Assembly (NCBI RefSeq): GCF_001305675.1
Contig: NZ_CP011853.1
Span: forward strand, 1,612,001-1,676,000
Length of the DNA: 64,000 nucleotides
Origin: Gordonia phthalatica
GTDB taxonomy: Bacteria; Actinomycetota; Actinomycetes; Mycobacteriales; Mycobacteriaceae
Direction: 5' to 3'
Numbering within the stretch: the stretch's first letter is position 1; every line of letters starts with the position of its first letter. Below the pieces are notes generated by a model. It was not told the DNA's origin and did not search any database. It saw nothing but the letters and a program-made list of their open reading frames with translations. Of this stretch, positions 9,009 through 20,000 are shown in pieces. A program made the position numbers and the translations under genes.

Positions 9009-9430
9009 GGGAGGACGTCCAGCGCCTCACGGACCATCGCGGCCACCGCGTCGAGATCGCGGGCGCGGCGGGTCAGGAAGCCCTTCGCGAAGCTGAACTT
9101 GTCGCCGGAATGACGGGGCACCACGTGCAGGTGCGAGTGGAAGACGGTCTGGAACGCGGCGCGGCCGTCGTTCATCGCCAGGTTGACCCCGTCGGCGGAG
9201 ATGGCGCCGGCGCGCATCGCGGCAGCGAGTCGCTGGCCCGTGGCGAAGATCTTGCCGCCGACCATCGGATCCAGGTCGGCGAGCCCCGACGAGTGCTGTC
9301 GGGGGACCACGAGGGTGTGGCCCGCCGTGATCGGGGAGATGTCGAGGAAGGCGACGACGTCGTCGTCGGAGTACACGATGTGGGCGGGTGAGGTACCCGC
9401 GACGATCTCGCAGAAGACACAGTCGGACAT
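9005..9430 (-). CDS. HIT-family nucleotide hydrolase
   Basis: The 141-aa protein has the HIT signature HSHLHVV with a further His downstream (VVPRH), and an N-terminal Cys-x2-Cys pair (C4, C7) that binds zinc in many Hint-like members. HIT proteins hydrolyse AMP-linked compounds such as adenylyl-lysine or dinucleoside polyphosphates. I start it at ATG 9430, where homology begins; a longer frame upstream crosses the terminator at 9480-9520 and has no family similarity. The stop overlaps the sirtuin GTG. Confidence 0.88.
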   Translation of the reverse strand: MSDCVFCEIVAGTSPAHIVYSDDDVVAFLDISPITAGHTLVVPRQHSSGLADLDPMVGGKIFATGQRLAAAMRAGAISADGVNLAMNDGRAAFQTVFHSHLHVVPRHSGDKFSFAKGFLTRRARDLDAVAAMVREALDVLP

Positions 9431-9479
9431 GGTTCTCGAGCCTAATCTCCTCGCGGTCGGTCCGCCCGACGGGCGACAG

Positions 9480-9520
9480 CAGAACGCCGGGGCATCCGAA
9501 TCGGATGCCCCGGCGTTCTG
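9480..9520 (-). terminator. Terminator after the DUF4189 gene
   Basis: An 18-base perfect inverted repeat (9480-9497 with 9503-9520, core AACGCCGGGGCATCC) with a tiny loop lies between the DUF4189 gene stop and the HIT gene start, both leftward. No long T-run follows, which is common in actinobacteria. Confidence 0.75.
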
Positions 9521-9537
9521 TCGGTGAGCGGGTGGGC

Positions 9538-9927
9538 CTACTGGTGGCCCGAGGTGCACGCCCAGTCGTGCACGTAGCCGCCGCCCGAGTTGTACAGGGC
9601 GTTGGACTGCGCGGTGTACAGGTCGGCCGCCCAGCCGAAGCCCCAGTAGCCGGAGCTCTTGGCGATGGCGCCGCAGGCGTTTCGCATCCGGACGACCACC
9701 TGGCAGTCGGTGTACCCGCACCAGGACAGGGCGGCGTTGGACGCGCTGGACCAATCCGGGTAGTCCAGGGCACGACCGGTGGCGCCGGTGCTCGGCGACA
9801 GTGCGATCGCGCCGTAGTAGTTCGCCGCAGCGGCCGGAGCCGGGTTCACGATGGTGGGGACGGTGAGTGCTGCGCCGACCCCGGCCGCGACAAGGGCGGC
9901 GTTGGCGAGACGTTTACGAATCTTCAT
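9538..9927 (-). CDS. Secreted DUF4189 domain protein
   Basis: This 129-aa protein has a signal peptide (basic MKIRKR, hydrophobic core, Ala-rich cleavage region at about 30-36). The short mature domain matches DUF4189: conserved aromatic/Gly pattern, ALDYPDWSSASNAALSWCG and a C-terminal GYVHDWACT. Four Cys residues (C69, C74, C85, C123) could form two disulphides outside the cell. The family has no established function. It lies 43 bases downstream of the LprG-like lipoprotein gene on the same strand; both are exported, so they may be co-expressed. Confidence 0.8.
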   Translation of the reverse strand: MKIRKRLANAALVAAGVGAALTVPTIVNPAPAAAANYYGAIALSPSTGATGRALDYPDWSSASNAALSWCGYTDCQVVVRMRNACGAIAKSSGYWGFGWAADLYTAQSNALYNSGGGYVHDWACTSGHQ

Positions 9928-9970
9928 GATGATCTCTTCTCTGCAGTCTGTCTCGGCTCGGAGTCCGCGA

Positions 9971-10762
9971 TCAGCCGACCGGCTGACGGGTCGGCTCGCC
10001 GGACTTGGGCGCGGTGGTGGGCTTGGCGCTCGGCGACTTCACATCGGCGGGCTTCTTGGCGTCGACGGTCTTGCCCCACTCGCTGAGGTTGATGGTCATC
10101 GACGCGCCCTCGGCGGGCTCGGCCAGAACGCGGGCGACGTTGTTCTTGCCGTCCTTCGTGACCCACACGGTCACCGGGATGTCCGACTCCAGGCCCTTGG
10201 CCTCCGGCGATGCGCCGGTCAGGCCCGACAGGTCCTTGGCGGCGACGGTGCCGGTGATCTTGGTGGTCTCCACGCCGTCGATCGTCTCGGAGCCGTCCTC
10301 CTTGGCGCCGGTGATGTTCCGCAGAATGAACGGGACACCCTTCTCGGCGTCGAGGATCTTGCTGACGTCGTAGATCGAACGGCCGTCGCCGTAGTCGATG
10401 TAGCCCTTGTCATCGATGTTGGCGTACATGTGGTCGTCGACGTAGACGAACGGTGCGGACGACGACTTGTCGCCCATCTTCAGGGTCGCGGTGCCTTCGG
10501 CGGCGACCTTCGGCTTCGTCGCGACGTCGGCTTCGACCTTCGACGCGTTGACGCCCTGGAGCGAACCCTGGATGTCGAGGACCACTTTGGCGCCGGTGAG
10601 TGCGGCGGCGGCGTCGGCGGCGGAGTTCAAGGTCGCAGTCGCATTGGCGTCGGAGGCGGGCGCGTCTTTGCTGCCGTCATCGCTGGAGCATCCCGTCAGG
10701 GCGACGGCTGCGGCGACGGCGGCGACCGCTGCGACGATCGCGAATCGCTTGGAACGTTTCAT
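9971..10762 (-). CDS. LppX/LprA/LprF/LprG-family lipoprotein
   Basis: The 263-aa precursor has a lipoprotein signal peptide ending in LTGC (Cys25), then a Ser/Asp/Ala-rich linker and a domain with the LppX_LprAFG pattern (KVVLDIQGSLQGV, FVYVDDHMYANI, WVTKDGKNNVARV). In mycobacteria this fold is a hydrophobic cup that carries triacylated lipids across the periplasm. The C-terminus is Pro/Lys-rich. No P55-type transporter gene is adjacent, unlike mycobacterial lprG, so the exact paralogue is uncertain. AGGAGG precedes the ATG. Confidence 0.85.
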   Translation of the reverse strand: MKRSKRFAIVAAVAAVAAAVALTGCSSDDGSKDAPASDANATATLNSAADAAAALTGAKVVLDIQGSLQGVNASKVEADVATKPKVAAEGTATLKMGDKSSSAPFVYVDDHMYANIDDKGYIDYGDGRSIYDVSKILDAEKGVPFILRNITGAKEDGSETIDGVETTKITGTVAAKDLSGLTGASPEAKGLESDIPVTVWVTKDGKNNVARVLAEPAEGASMTINLSEWGKTVDAKKPADVKSPSAKPTTAPKSGEPTRQPVG

Positions 10763-11094
10763 AGAACTGGGATCCTCCTGTATCTCCCCACGATGCTGTC
10801 CGGAGGATCCGGATCGCTCATCGCGTATAAACCCTGCCTGGGAACTTACCGTGAGGGCGCCTTTTGCGAGAGAGAAGGTCGATCAGAGGAATGACGGGTC
10901 GCCCGACGTCGACGTGGTGTGACCACGTTCACGTTTTTTCTCTCCACCGCTGGCCGGGGCTGTTACCCGTGGGTCTACCAGCGGGTATACCTCCGGGTCA
11001 CCCCAAAACATGAGGGATGCCTCATGTTCCTGTGTCACCATTGTGTCGTTCAAGCGACGGCTATGCCCGACGTGACGCACCGACAGGAGAGCTT
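10763..11094. other. 332-base intergenic region upstream of fas
   Basis: This gap separates the divergent lipoprotein and fas genes. It holds the lipoprotein RBS, two copies of TCCGGA that can pair (10799-10813), the palindrome GGTATACC (10983-10990) and the strong fas-proximal palindrome at 11007-11028. I see no convincing gene in it. Confidence 0.6.
11007..11028 (+). promoter_or_regulatory. Candidate operator upstream of fas
   Basis: AACATGAGG-N4-CCTCATGTT is a perfect inverted repeat with 9-base arms, 66 bases before the fas GTG. Its size fits a dimeric regulator such as a TetR-family protein; in mycobacteria the activator FasR binds upstream of fas-acpS. Which protein binds here is not known. 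Confidence 0.55.
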
Positions 11095-14000
11095 GTGACC
11101 CTCGACCAGCACCGCACCGGCCAGCACAACGACCGCCTCGATTCCTCGGGATTGCTCGACCGACTGTCGGCAGGGGAGAGTTACGCGATCTGCTTCGGCG
11201 GACAGGGCGGCGCGTGGCTGCCGACGCTCACCGAGCTGGTCGCCGACGCCGACCTCGGTGAGACGATCGCCTCCATCGTCGAGCACAGCCGCGATGCGCT
11301 CGCGCCGATCGCCGACGAGCTCGCCGCCGCGGGCAGCGATCGCTTCGAGCCGCTCGAGTGGATCCGCGCGCACGAGGAGGAGCTTCCCGTGCCGAGCGAG
11401 ACCCAGCTCGCCGACGCGCTCGTCTCGCTGCCCGGCATCCTGCTGAGCCAGCTGGCCGCCGTCGCCAACCTCGCCAAGCAGGGTCTGGACACCACCGTCC
11501 TGCCGCCGAGCGCCGTCATCGGCCACTCGCAGGGCATCCTCGCCACCGAAGCCGTCGCCACCGACGGCCAGGCTCCGACCGTCGCCGACGGCGACCTCCT
11601 CGCCATCGCACAGCTCATCGGCGCCGCCTCGACCGTCGTCGCCCGCCGGTCCGGTCTGCTCGGGTCGCGCGACGCCGCGCCGATGATCTCCATCGCCGGC
11701 GCCGACCCCGTCGTCATCGACGAACTCATCGCCGAGTACGCCGCCGGTCAGCCCGCCGACGCCGTCGGCCTGCCGACCGTCGCCATCATCAACTCGCGCC
11801 GCACCATCGTCGTCTCCGGCTCGCCGCGCCACCTCGCCGGGTTCAGTGCGCTCGCCGAGCTGCGCGCCGCCGCCGAGGCCGACGCCCGCAAGCGCAAGGT
11901 CACCGGCGGCACCCCGTTCGCACCGGTCATCGAAGACCTCAACGTCACCGTCCCGTTCCACCACCCGGACCTGGCGCCCGCCGTCACGCTGGCGACCTCG
12001 TGGGCGCAGCGCTGCGGCCTCGACGCCGACGTCGTCGAGCGCTACGCCGTCTCGCTGCTCGTCGCCCCGGTCAACTGGGTCGAGATGGTCGGCGACGTGG
12101 TCGGCTCCGGCGCCCGCTGGGTCATCGACTTCGGCCCGTCCGACCTCGCGTCGCGGCTGTCGTCGCCGTCGCTGCGCGGCCAGGGCGTCGGCGTGGTCGC
12201 CGCTGCCACCCGCGGCGGCCAGCGGAACCTGTTCGTGCCCGGTTCCGCCCCCGAGGTCTCGCGCCCCTGGTCGGTCTTCGCGCCCCGGCTGATCAGCCTG
12301 CCCGACGGCCGCACCGTCGTCGACACCGCATTCACCCGCCTCACCGGGCGGTCGCCGATCCTGCTCGCGGGCATGACCCCGACCACCGTCGACCCGGCCA
12401 TCGTCGCCGCGGCCGCCAACGCCGGCCACTGGGCCGAGCTCGCGGGCGGCGGTCAGGTGACCGAGGAGATCTTCGAGGGCAACGTCGCACGTCTCGAGGA
12501 GCTCCTCGACGCCGGACGCCAGGTCCAGTTCAACTCGCTCTTCCTGGATCCGTACCTGTGGAAGCTGCAGCTCGGCAGCAAGAAGATCGTCCAGAAGGCG
12601 CGCGCCAAGGGCGCCCCGTTCGACGGCGTCATCATCACCGCGGGCATCCCCGAGCTCGAGGAGGCCGTCGACCTGGTCCACGAGTTCACCGAGGCCGGTC
12701 TGCACTACGTCGCGTTCAAGCCCGGCACCGTCGACCAGATCCGCCAGGTGATCCGCATCGCGCTGCAGGTCCCGCACTTCCCGGTCATCGTGCAGATCGA
12801 AGGCGGCCGCGCAGGCGGTCACCACTCGTGGGAGGACCTCGACGATCTCCTGCTCGCCACTTACGCCGAGCTCCGCGACCGCCCGAACGTCGTCCTCTGC
12901 GTCGGCGGCGGCATCGGCACGCCCGAGCGCGCCAGCGACTACATCACCGGCAAGTGGGCCTCCGCCCACGGCTACCCCGTGATGCCGCTCGACGGCATCC
13001 TCGTCGGCACCGCCGCGATGGCCACCCTCGAGGCCACCACCGCCCCCGAGGTGAAGCAGCTCCTCGTCGACACCGAGGGCTGCGACACCTGGATCGGTGC
13101 CGGCCACGCCGAGGCGGGCATGGCCTCGGGCCGCAGCCAGCTGGGCGCCGACATCCACGAGATCGACAACGCCGCATCCCGTACCGGCCGTCTCCTCGAC
13201 GACGTCGCCGGTGACGCCGAGGCCGTCGCCGAGCGTCGCGACGAGATCATCGCCGCCCTCGACGCCACCGCCAAGCCCTACTTCGGCGACGTCGCCACCA
13301 TGACCTACGGCGCGTGGCTGAGCCGCTACGCCGAGCTCGCCACCGGCGCGGAAGGTCAGTACGGCTGGGCCGACATCACCTGGGAGCAGCGCTTCGTCGA
13401 GATGCTGCACCGCACCGAGGCCCGCATGAACAGCCTCGACTCCGGCGAGTTCGTCTCCGCGTTCGGCGACACCGTCGCCGACCCGCATGCCGCGATCGCC
13501 GAGCTGACCCGCCTGTACCCGGCTGTCGACACCGACATCCTGCACCCGGCCGACGTCTACTTCTTCCTGGAGCAGTGCCGCACCCCCGGCAAGCCGGTCA
13601 ACTTCGTCCCCGTCATCGACAAGGACGTCCGCCGCTGGTACCGCAGCGACTCGCTGTGGCAGGCGCACGACGCCCGGTACACCGCCGATCAGGTCTGCAT
13701 CATCCCCGGCACCGTCGCCGTCTCCGGCATCACCCGCGTTGACGAGCCCGTCGGCGATCTGCTGGACCGCTTCGAGGCCCAGGTCGCCGCCGACCTGCGC
13801 ACCGCGGGCGAACAGGCGCAGGTCGTCGCCGCCCGCCGTCACCGCGACGTCGTCCCCGCCTCCGGTCCGCTGACCGTCCTCATCGAGGCCGAGGACGTCC
13901 TGTGGGCCGGTCGCCAGGTCCGCAACCCGATCGCGCTCCTCGGCGACCGTGACGCGTGGGCGATCTACGATGGCGAGTACGCCGAGCACCCCAGCGGCGC

Positions 14001-17000
14001 GATGATCGCCTTCGTCCCCGACGCCGAGACCGCCGACGACGAGATCCGCCTGGACCTGGTGGTCCCGGTCTCCGGCAACATCCTCCGCATCCCGTTCACC
14101 GGCGACCTCCGCGTCATCGACGGCGGCAGCCCCCGCATCACCGTCGACGGCGCCGCCGGCGCCATGCGCGACCTCCTGACCGTCGCCGCGGGCGGCGAGC
14201 TCATCGAGTCGGTCGCCGGCGTCGTCACCTCCACCGTGGCGTGGAAGGCCGACTCCGTCGCCGACCACAGCGGTGCCACCGGCTCCGCGCTTCCGAGCGC
14301 GCTGATCCCGACCACCCCGGCGTCCGCGAACGGCTTCGCCGTCCCGGACACCCTCGTCGTCGCGTGCTGGCCCAGCGTCTTCAGCGTCATCGGTGCCGCC
14401 CGCACCGCCGACGGTCTGCCCGTCGTGGAAGGCCTCCTGGACCTGGTCCACCTGGACCACGCAGTCGAGGTGACCGGTGAGATCCCGGCCGTCGACACTG
14501 AGCTGACCGTCATCGCCCGACTCATCGGCGTCACCGACACCTCCGCCGGCCGCGTCGTCGAGGTTCACGTCGACGTCCGCTCGGGCGACCAGGTGATCGC
14601 CGTGCTCCGCGAGCGCTTCGCGATCCGCGGTCGCCTCGGCGACGCCGAGCTCGTCGACCCGGTGCGTGCCGGCGGTGCCGCCGCCGACGAGCACGCGGGC
14701 ACCCGCAAGTTCCTCCGCAGCGCCACCGTCACCGCGCCCACCCGCATGAACGGTTTCGCCGTCGTCTCCGGCGACCGCAACCCGATCCACGTCGACCCGC
14801 TGGCCGCGCGCCTGGCCGGTCTGGGCGATCCGATCGTTCACGGCATGTGGCTCTCGGCCGCCGCCCAGCAGGTCCTGGCCGCCGCCGACCGCGACAACCC
14901 GACGCCCGCGCCGCGCGCCATCCTCGGCTGGACCGCCCGCTACCTCGGCATGGTCCGCCTCGGCGACACCGTCGACATCCGCATCGACCGGGTCGGCATG
15001 GACGCCGGTCGCGAGACCGTCGAGCTGACCGCCAAGGTCGACGGCGAACTCGTCATGGCCGCCACCGCGCTGCTCGCTGCCCCGCGCACCGTCTACGCCT
15101 TCCCGGGCCAGGGCATCCAGCACAAGGGCATGGGCCTCGACGCCCGCACCCGCTCGGCCGCCGCCCGCGAGATCTGGGACCGCGCCGACAAGCACACCCG
15201 CGAGGCCCTCGGCTTCTCGATCCTCGCCGTGGTCCGCGACAACCCGACCACCCTCGTGGCCAACGGAACCACCTACCACCACCCGGACGGCGTCCTGTTC
15301 TTGACGCAGTTCACCCAGGTCGCCATGGCGGTCCTCGGCGTCGCCCAGGTCGCTGAGCTGCGCGAATCGGGCTCGTTCGTCGACGGCTCCATCACCTGCG
15401 GGCACTCGGTCGGCGAGTACAACGCCCTCGCCGCGTGTGCGGGCGTTCTGCCCCTGGAAGCCGTCCTCGAGGTGGTCTTCCAGCGCGGCAGCGCCATGCA
15501 CCACCTGGTGCCCCGCGATGAGAAGGGCCGCTCCAACTACCGGATGGCCGCCATCCGCCCGAGCCAGTTCGGCCTCGAGGACGCCGACGTCGAGGACTTC
15601 GTCTCCGGCCTCGGCCGCGAGGCGGGGGAGTTCCTCGAGGTCGTGAACCTCAACCTCCTCGGCTCGCAGTACGCGATCGCCGGCACCGTGCGCGGCCTGG
15701 AGCTCCTCGAGAAGGAGATCGAGCGACTCGTCGCCGAGCACGGCGGTCGTCGTGCCTTCATCCTGGTGCCCGGCATCGACGTGCCGTTCCACTCCACAGT
15801 CCTGCGCGCCGGAGTGCCGGAGTTCCGCGGCAAGCTCGAGGAACTGCTGCCCGCCGACATCGACCCGGAGATCCTGGTCGGCAACTACATCCCGAACCTG
15901 GTTCCGCGCCTGTTCAACCTGAGCCGCGAGTTCGTCACCGAGATCGCAGGCCTCGTGCCGTCCGATCCGCTGGACGCGGTTCTGGCCGAGTGGGACTCGT
16001 GGGCCGCGCGCCCGTCCGAGCTGACCCGAGTCATCCTGATCGAGCTCCTGGCCTGGCAGTTCGCCAGCCCGGTCCGCTGGATCGAGACACAGGACCTGCT
16101 CTTCACTCCGGCCTCCGAGGGCGGTCTCGGCATCGACCGGTTCGTCGAGGTGGGCGTCAAGAACGCGCCGACCCTCTGCGGACTGGCGCGCAACACCCTG
16201 AAACTGCCCGACTACGGCGCCGCGAACGCCGAGGTGCTCAATGTGGAGTCCGACGCAGCGGTGCTGCGCGCGGAGGACTCCGCGCCGGAGCCGGTCGAGG
16301 ACGACGTCGTCGAGGAGGCGCCCGCTGAGACTGCTGCGGCGGCCGCTCCCGCCGCCGCGGCCCCCGCACCGGTTCCGGCCGCCGCCGCGGGCCCCCGCCC
16401 CGACGACATCGCCTTCGGTCCCGCCGAGGCGGTCCGCGCCGTGATCGCGCTGTGGACCAAGATGACCCCGGCGCAGATCGGCCCCGCCGACACCATCGAG
16501 TCGCTGTGCGACGGCGTGTCCTCGCGCCGCAACCAGCTGCTGCTCGACATCGGCACCGAACTCGGCCTCGGCGCCATCGACGGTGCCGCGGAAGCCGACA
16601 TGGGCGCCCTGGCGTCCACCGTCAGCACCCTGGCACGCGGCTACAAGCCGCTCGGCGACGTCCTGAGCGACGCCGTCGGCGACCAGGTCCGCAAGATCGC
16701 AGGCCCCATCGGCAAGCGCGCGTCGTACATCACCGACCGCGTCACCACCGCGTGGCAGCTCGGCGACGGCTGGGGACGCCACACCCTCGTGGCCGTGGCC
16801 CTCGGCTCCCGTGAGGGCGCCAGCGTCCGCGGCGGCGACCTCGGCGACCTGCTCGACGGCGGCGTGGCCTCGGCAGCCGACTTCGACGCCCTGATCGACC
16901 GCGCCGTCCGCAGCGTGGGTGCGGCCCGCGGCATCGCCGTGGAACTGCCCGCCGCGGCCTCCGCCGCCGGCGGCACCGTCGACGCCGCTGCCCTCGGCGA

Positions 17001-20000
17001 GTTCACCGAGCAGATCACCGGCCCGGACGGCGTCCTCGCGACCGCCGCCCACACCATCCTCGATCAGCTGGGGCTGGCCGACGTCGTCGACGCCTCCACC
17101 GTCGAGGAGGACCCGAACGCGGCCCTCGCCGACCTGGTCAGCGCCGAGCTCGGCTCCGACTGGCAGCGCGCCGTCGCACCCGCCTTCGACGAGCAGCGCG
17201 CCGTGCTGCTCGACGACCGCTGGGCCAGCGCCCGCGAAGACCTGGCACGCGTCTGGCTGCTCTCGGAGGACGAGGTCCACGAGCGCCACCAGGACCTCGC
17301 CGAGTCGCTGACCGGCGCGGGCGCCGAGGTCGCCGAGCACGCCACCTGGTGGCAGGGCAAGGCCCTCGCACTCGGCTACCAGGAGCACGCCACCGCGTAC
17401 GCCGCCATGGCGCACGCCGCGCAGAAGCCGGAAGCCGGCGAGTTCGTCGACGACATCGCCGTCGTCACCGGAGCCTCGCAGGGTTCGATCGCCGCGGCGG
17501 TCGTGGGTCGGCTCCTCGCAGGCGGTGCCACCGTCGTCGCGACCACCTCGCGCCTGAACAGCGAGCGTCTCGGGTTCTACAAGGACCTCTACCGCACCCA
17601 CGCCCGGCACGACGCCGCGCTCTGGGTGATCCCCGCCAACCTCGCGTCGTACGCCGACGTGGACGCGGTGGTCGAGTGGCTCGGCTCCGAGCAGACCGAG
17701 AACCTCGGTGCCAGCACCGCGGTCATCAAGCCCGCGATGCGGCCGACGCTGCTGTTCCCGTTCGCGGCACCGCGCGTCGCCGGTGACCTCACCGACGCCG
17801 GCGCCCGCGCCGAGATGGAGATGAAGGTCCTGCTGTGGTCGGTGGAGCGGCTCATCGCCGGTCTGTCCGCCATCGGCGCCGATCACGACATCAGCGCCCG
17901 CCTGCACGTGGTCCTGCCCGGTTCGCCGAACCGCGGCATGTTCGGCGGCGACGGCGCCTACGGCGAGGCCAAGGCCGCGCTCGACGCGCTGGTCACCCGC
18001 TGGGGTGCCGAGGACTCCTGGAGCAAGCAAACGACCCTCGCCCACGCCCTCATCGGCTGGGTCCGGGGCACCGGCCTCATGGGTCACAACGACGGTCTGG
18101 TCGACGCGGTCGAGGCCGCGGGCGTCAAGACCTGGAGCACCCCGGAGATGGCCGACGCCCTCGTCGAGCTGTGCTCGCCGGAGGCGCGGGAGAGCGCTCG
18201 CACCGAGCCGGTGATCGCCGACCTGACCGCCGGTCTGGACCCGGAGAAGATCGACCTCAAGGCGCTCGCCACCGCTGCCGCGGAGGCACCCGCCGCAGAA
18301 GCGGCCGAGAGCGCGGACGAGGTCGACGGCGTCACCGTCGCCGCACTGCCCGCTCCGGCACGCGCCGATCTGCCCGCGCAGCACGCCTGGCCGCAGCTCG
18401 ACTCGCGTCCCGAGGACCTCGTGGTCATCGTCGGCGCAGGCGAGGTGGGCCCGTACGGTTCGGCCCGCACCCGCTTCGAGATGGAGGTCGACGAGCAGCT
18501 CTCGGCCGCAGGCGTTCTGGAACTGGCCTGGACCACCGGACTGGTGGTCTGGGAGGAGACCCCGAAGGCCGGCTGGTACGACGTCGAGTCCGGCTACCCG
18601 GTCGCCGAGTCCGACATCGCCGAGCGCTACCACGACGCCGTCGTCGAGCGCGTCGGCATCCGCCGGTACGCGGACGAGGGCGCCATGGTCGAGAACACCT
18701 CGCCGCTGCTGGAATCGGTGTTCCTCGACAAGGACCTGACCTTCTCGGTGCCGAATGAGGCGGCGGCCCGCGAGTTCGCGTCCGCCGACCCCGAGCGCAC
18801 CCGGATCGCGCCCAACGCCGAGACCGGCGACTGGACCGTCACCCGCCTGGCGGGCACCGAGATCCGCGTCCCGCGTCGCGCCAAGCTGTCGCGCACCGTC
18901 GGCGGTCAGATCCCGACCGGCTTCGACCCGGTCCGCTGGGGCGTCTCGCCCGACATGGTCGAGTCCGTCGACCGCGTCGCGCTGTGGAACCTGGTCGCCA
19001 CCGTCGACGCCTTCATCACCGCGGGCTTCTCGCCCTCGGAGCTGATGCGCTGGGTGCACCCCGGCCTGGTCGCCAACACGCAGGGCACCGGCATGGGCGG
19101 CATGACCTCCATGAGGTCGCTGTACGTCGACACGCTGCTCGGTGAGTCGAAGGCCAACGACATCCTGCAGGAGGCCCTGCCGAACGTCGTCGCCGCGCAT
19201 GTGGTGCAGTCGTACATCGGCAGCTACGGCGCCATGATCCACCCGGTCGCCGCATGCGCCACCGCCGCCGTCTCGGTGGAGGAGGGCGTCGACAAGATCC
19301 GCGTCGGAAAGGCGCTGTTCGCAGTGGCGGGCGGCTTCGACGACCTCGGCATCGAAGGCATCGTCGGCTTCGGCGACATGTCGGCCACCGCCGACTCCGC
19401 CAAGATGTCGGCCCGCGGCATCGACGACAACCGCTTCTCCCGCGCCAACGACCGTCGCCGCGGAGGCTTCGTCGAGTCGGCCGGCGGCGGCACCGTCCTG
19501 CTGGCTCGCGGCGACGTCGCCGCGCAGCTGGGCCTGCCGGTCCTCGGCGTGGTGGCCTGGGCGCAGAGCTTCGGCGACGGCGTCCACACCTCGATCCCGG
19601 CACCGGGCATCGGCGCGCTGGGTGCGGCTCGCGGCCAGAAGTCGTCGCCGCTGGCGAACGCGCTGTCGAGCCTGGGCGTCAGCCCCGACGACGTCGCGGT
19701 GGTCTCCAAGCACGACACCTCCACCCGCGCCAACGACCCGAACGAGGCCGAGCTGCACGAGCGGCTCGCCGGGGCCATCGGCCGCGGCGACGGTGCCCCG
19801 CTGTTCGTCGTCTCGCAGAAGGCGCTGACCGGTCACGCCAAGGGCGGTGCCGCAGCCTTCCAGCTGATCGGCCTGTGCCAGGTGCTCCGCGACGGCGTCA
19901 TCCCGCCGAACCGCAGCCTGGACTGCGTCGACGACAAGATGCGCGACTACCCGCACCTGGTGTGGCCGCGTGAGACGCTCCGCATGGGCGAGCGCTTCCC

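Noticed and set aside
9431..9754. Upstream extension of the HIT protein
   Set aside because: It would read through the terminator at 9480-9520 and antisense of nothing conserved; the HIT fold begins at the ATG at 9430.
11017..11094. ATG 11017 as the fas start
   Set aside because: It falls inside the candidate operator palindrome and lacks a ribosome-binding site; GTG 11095 has AGGAG at the right distance and gives the expected length.
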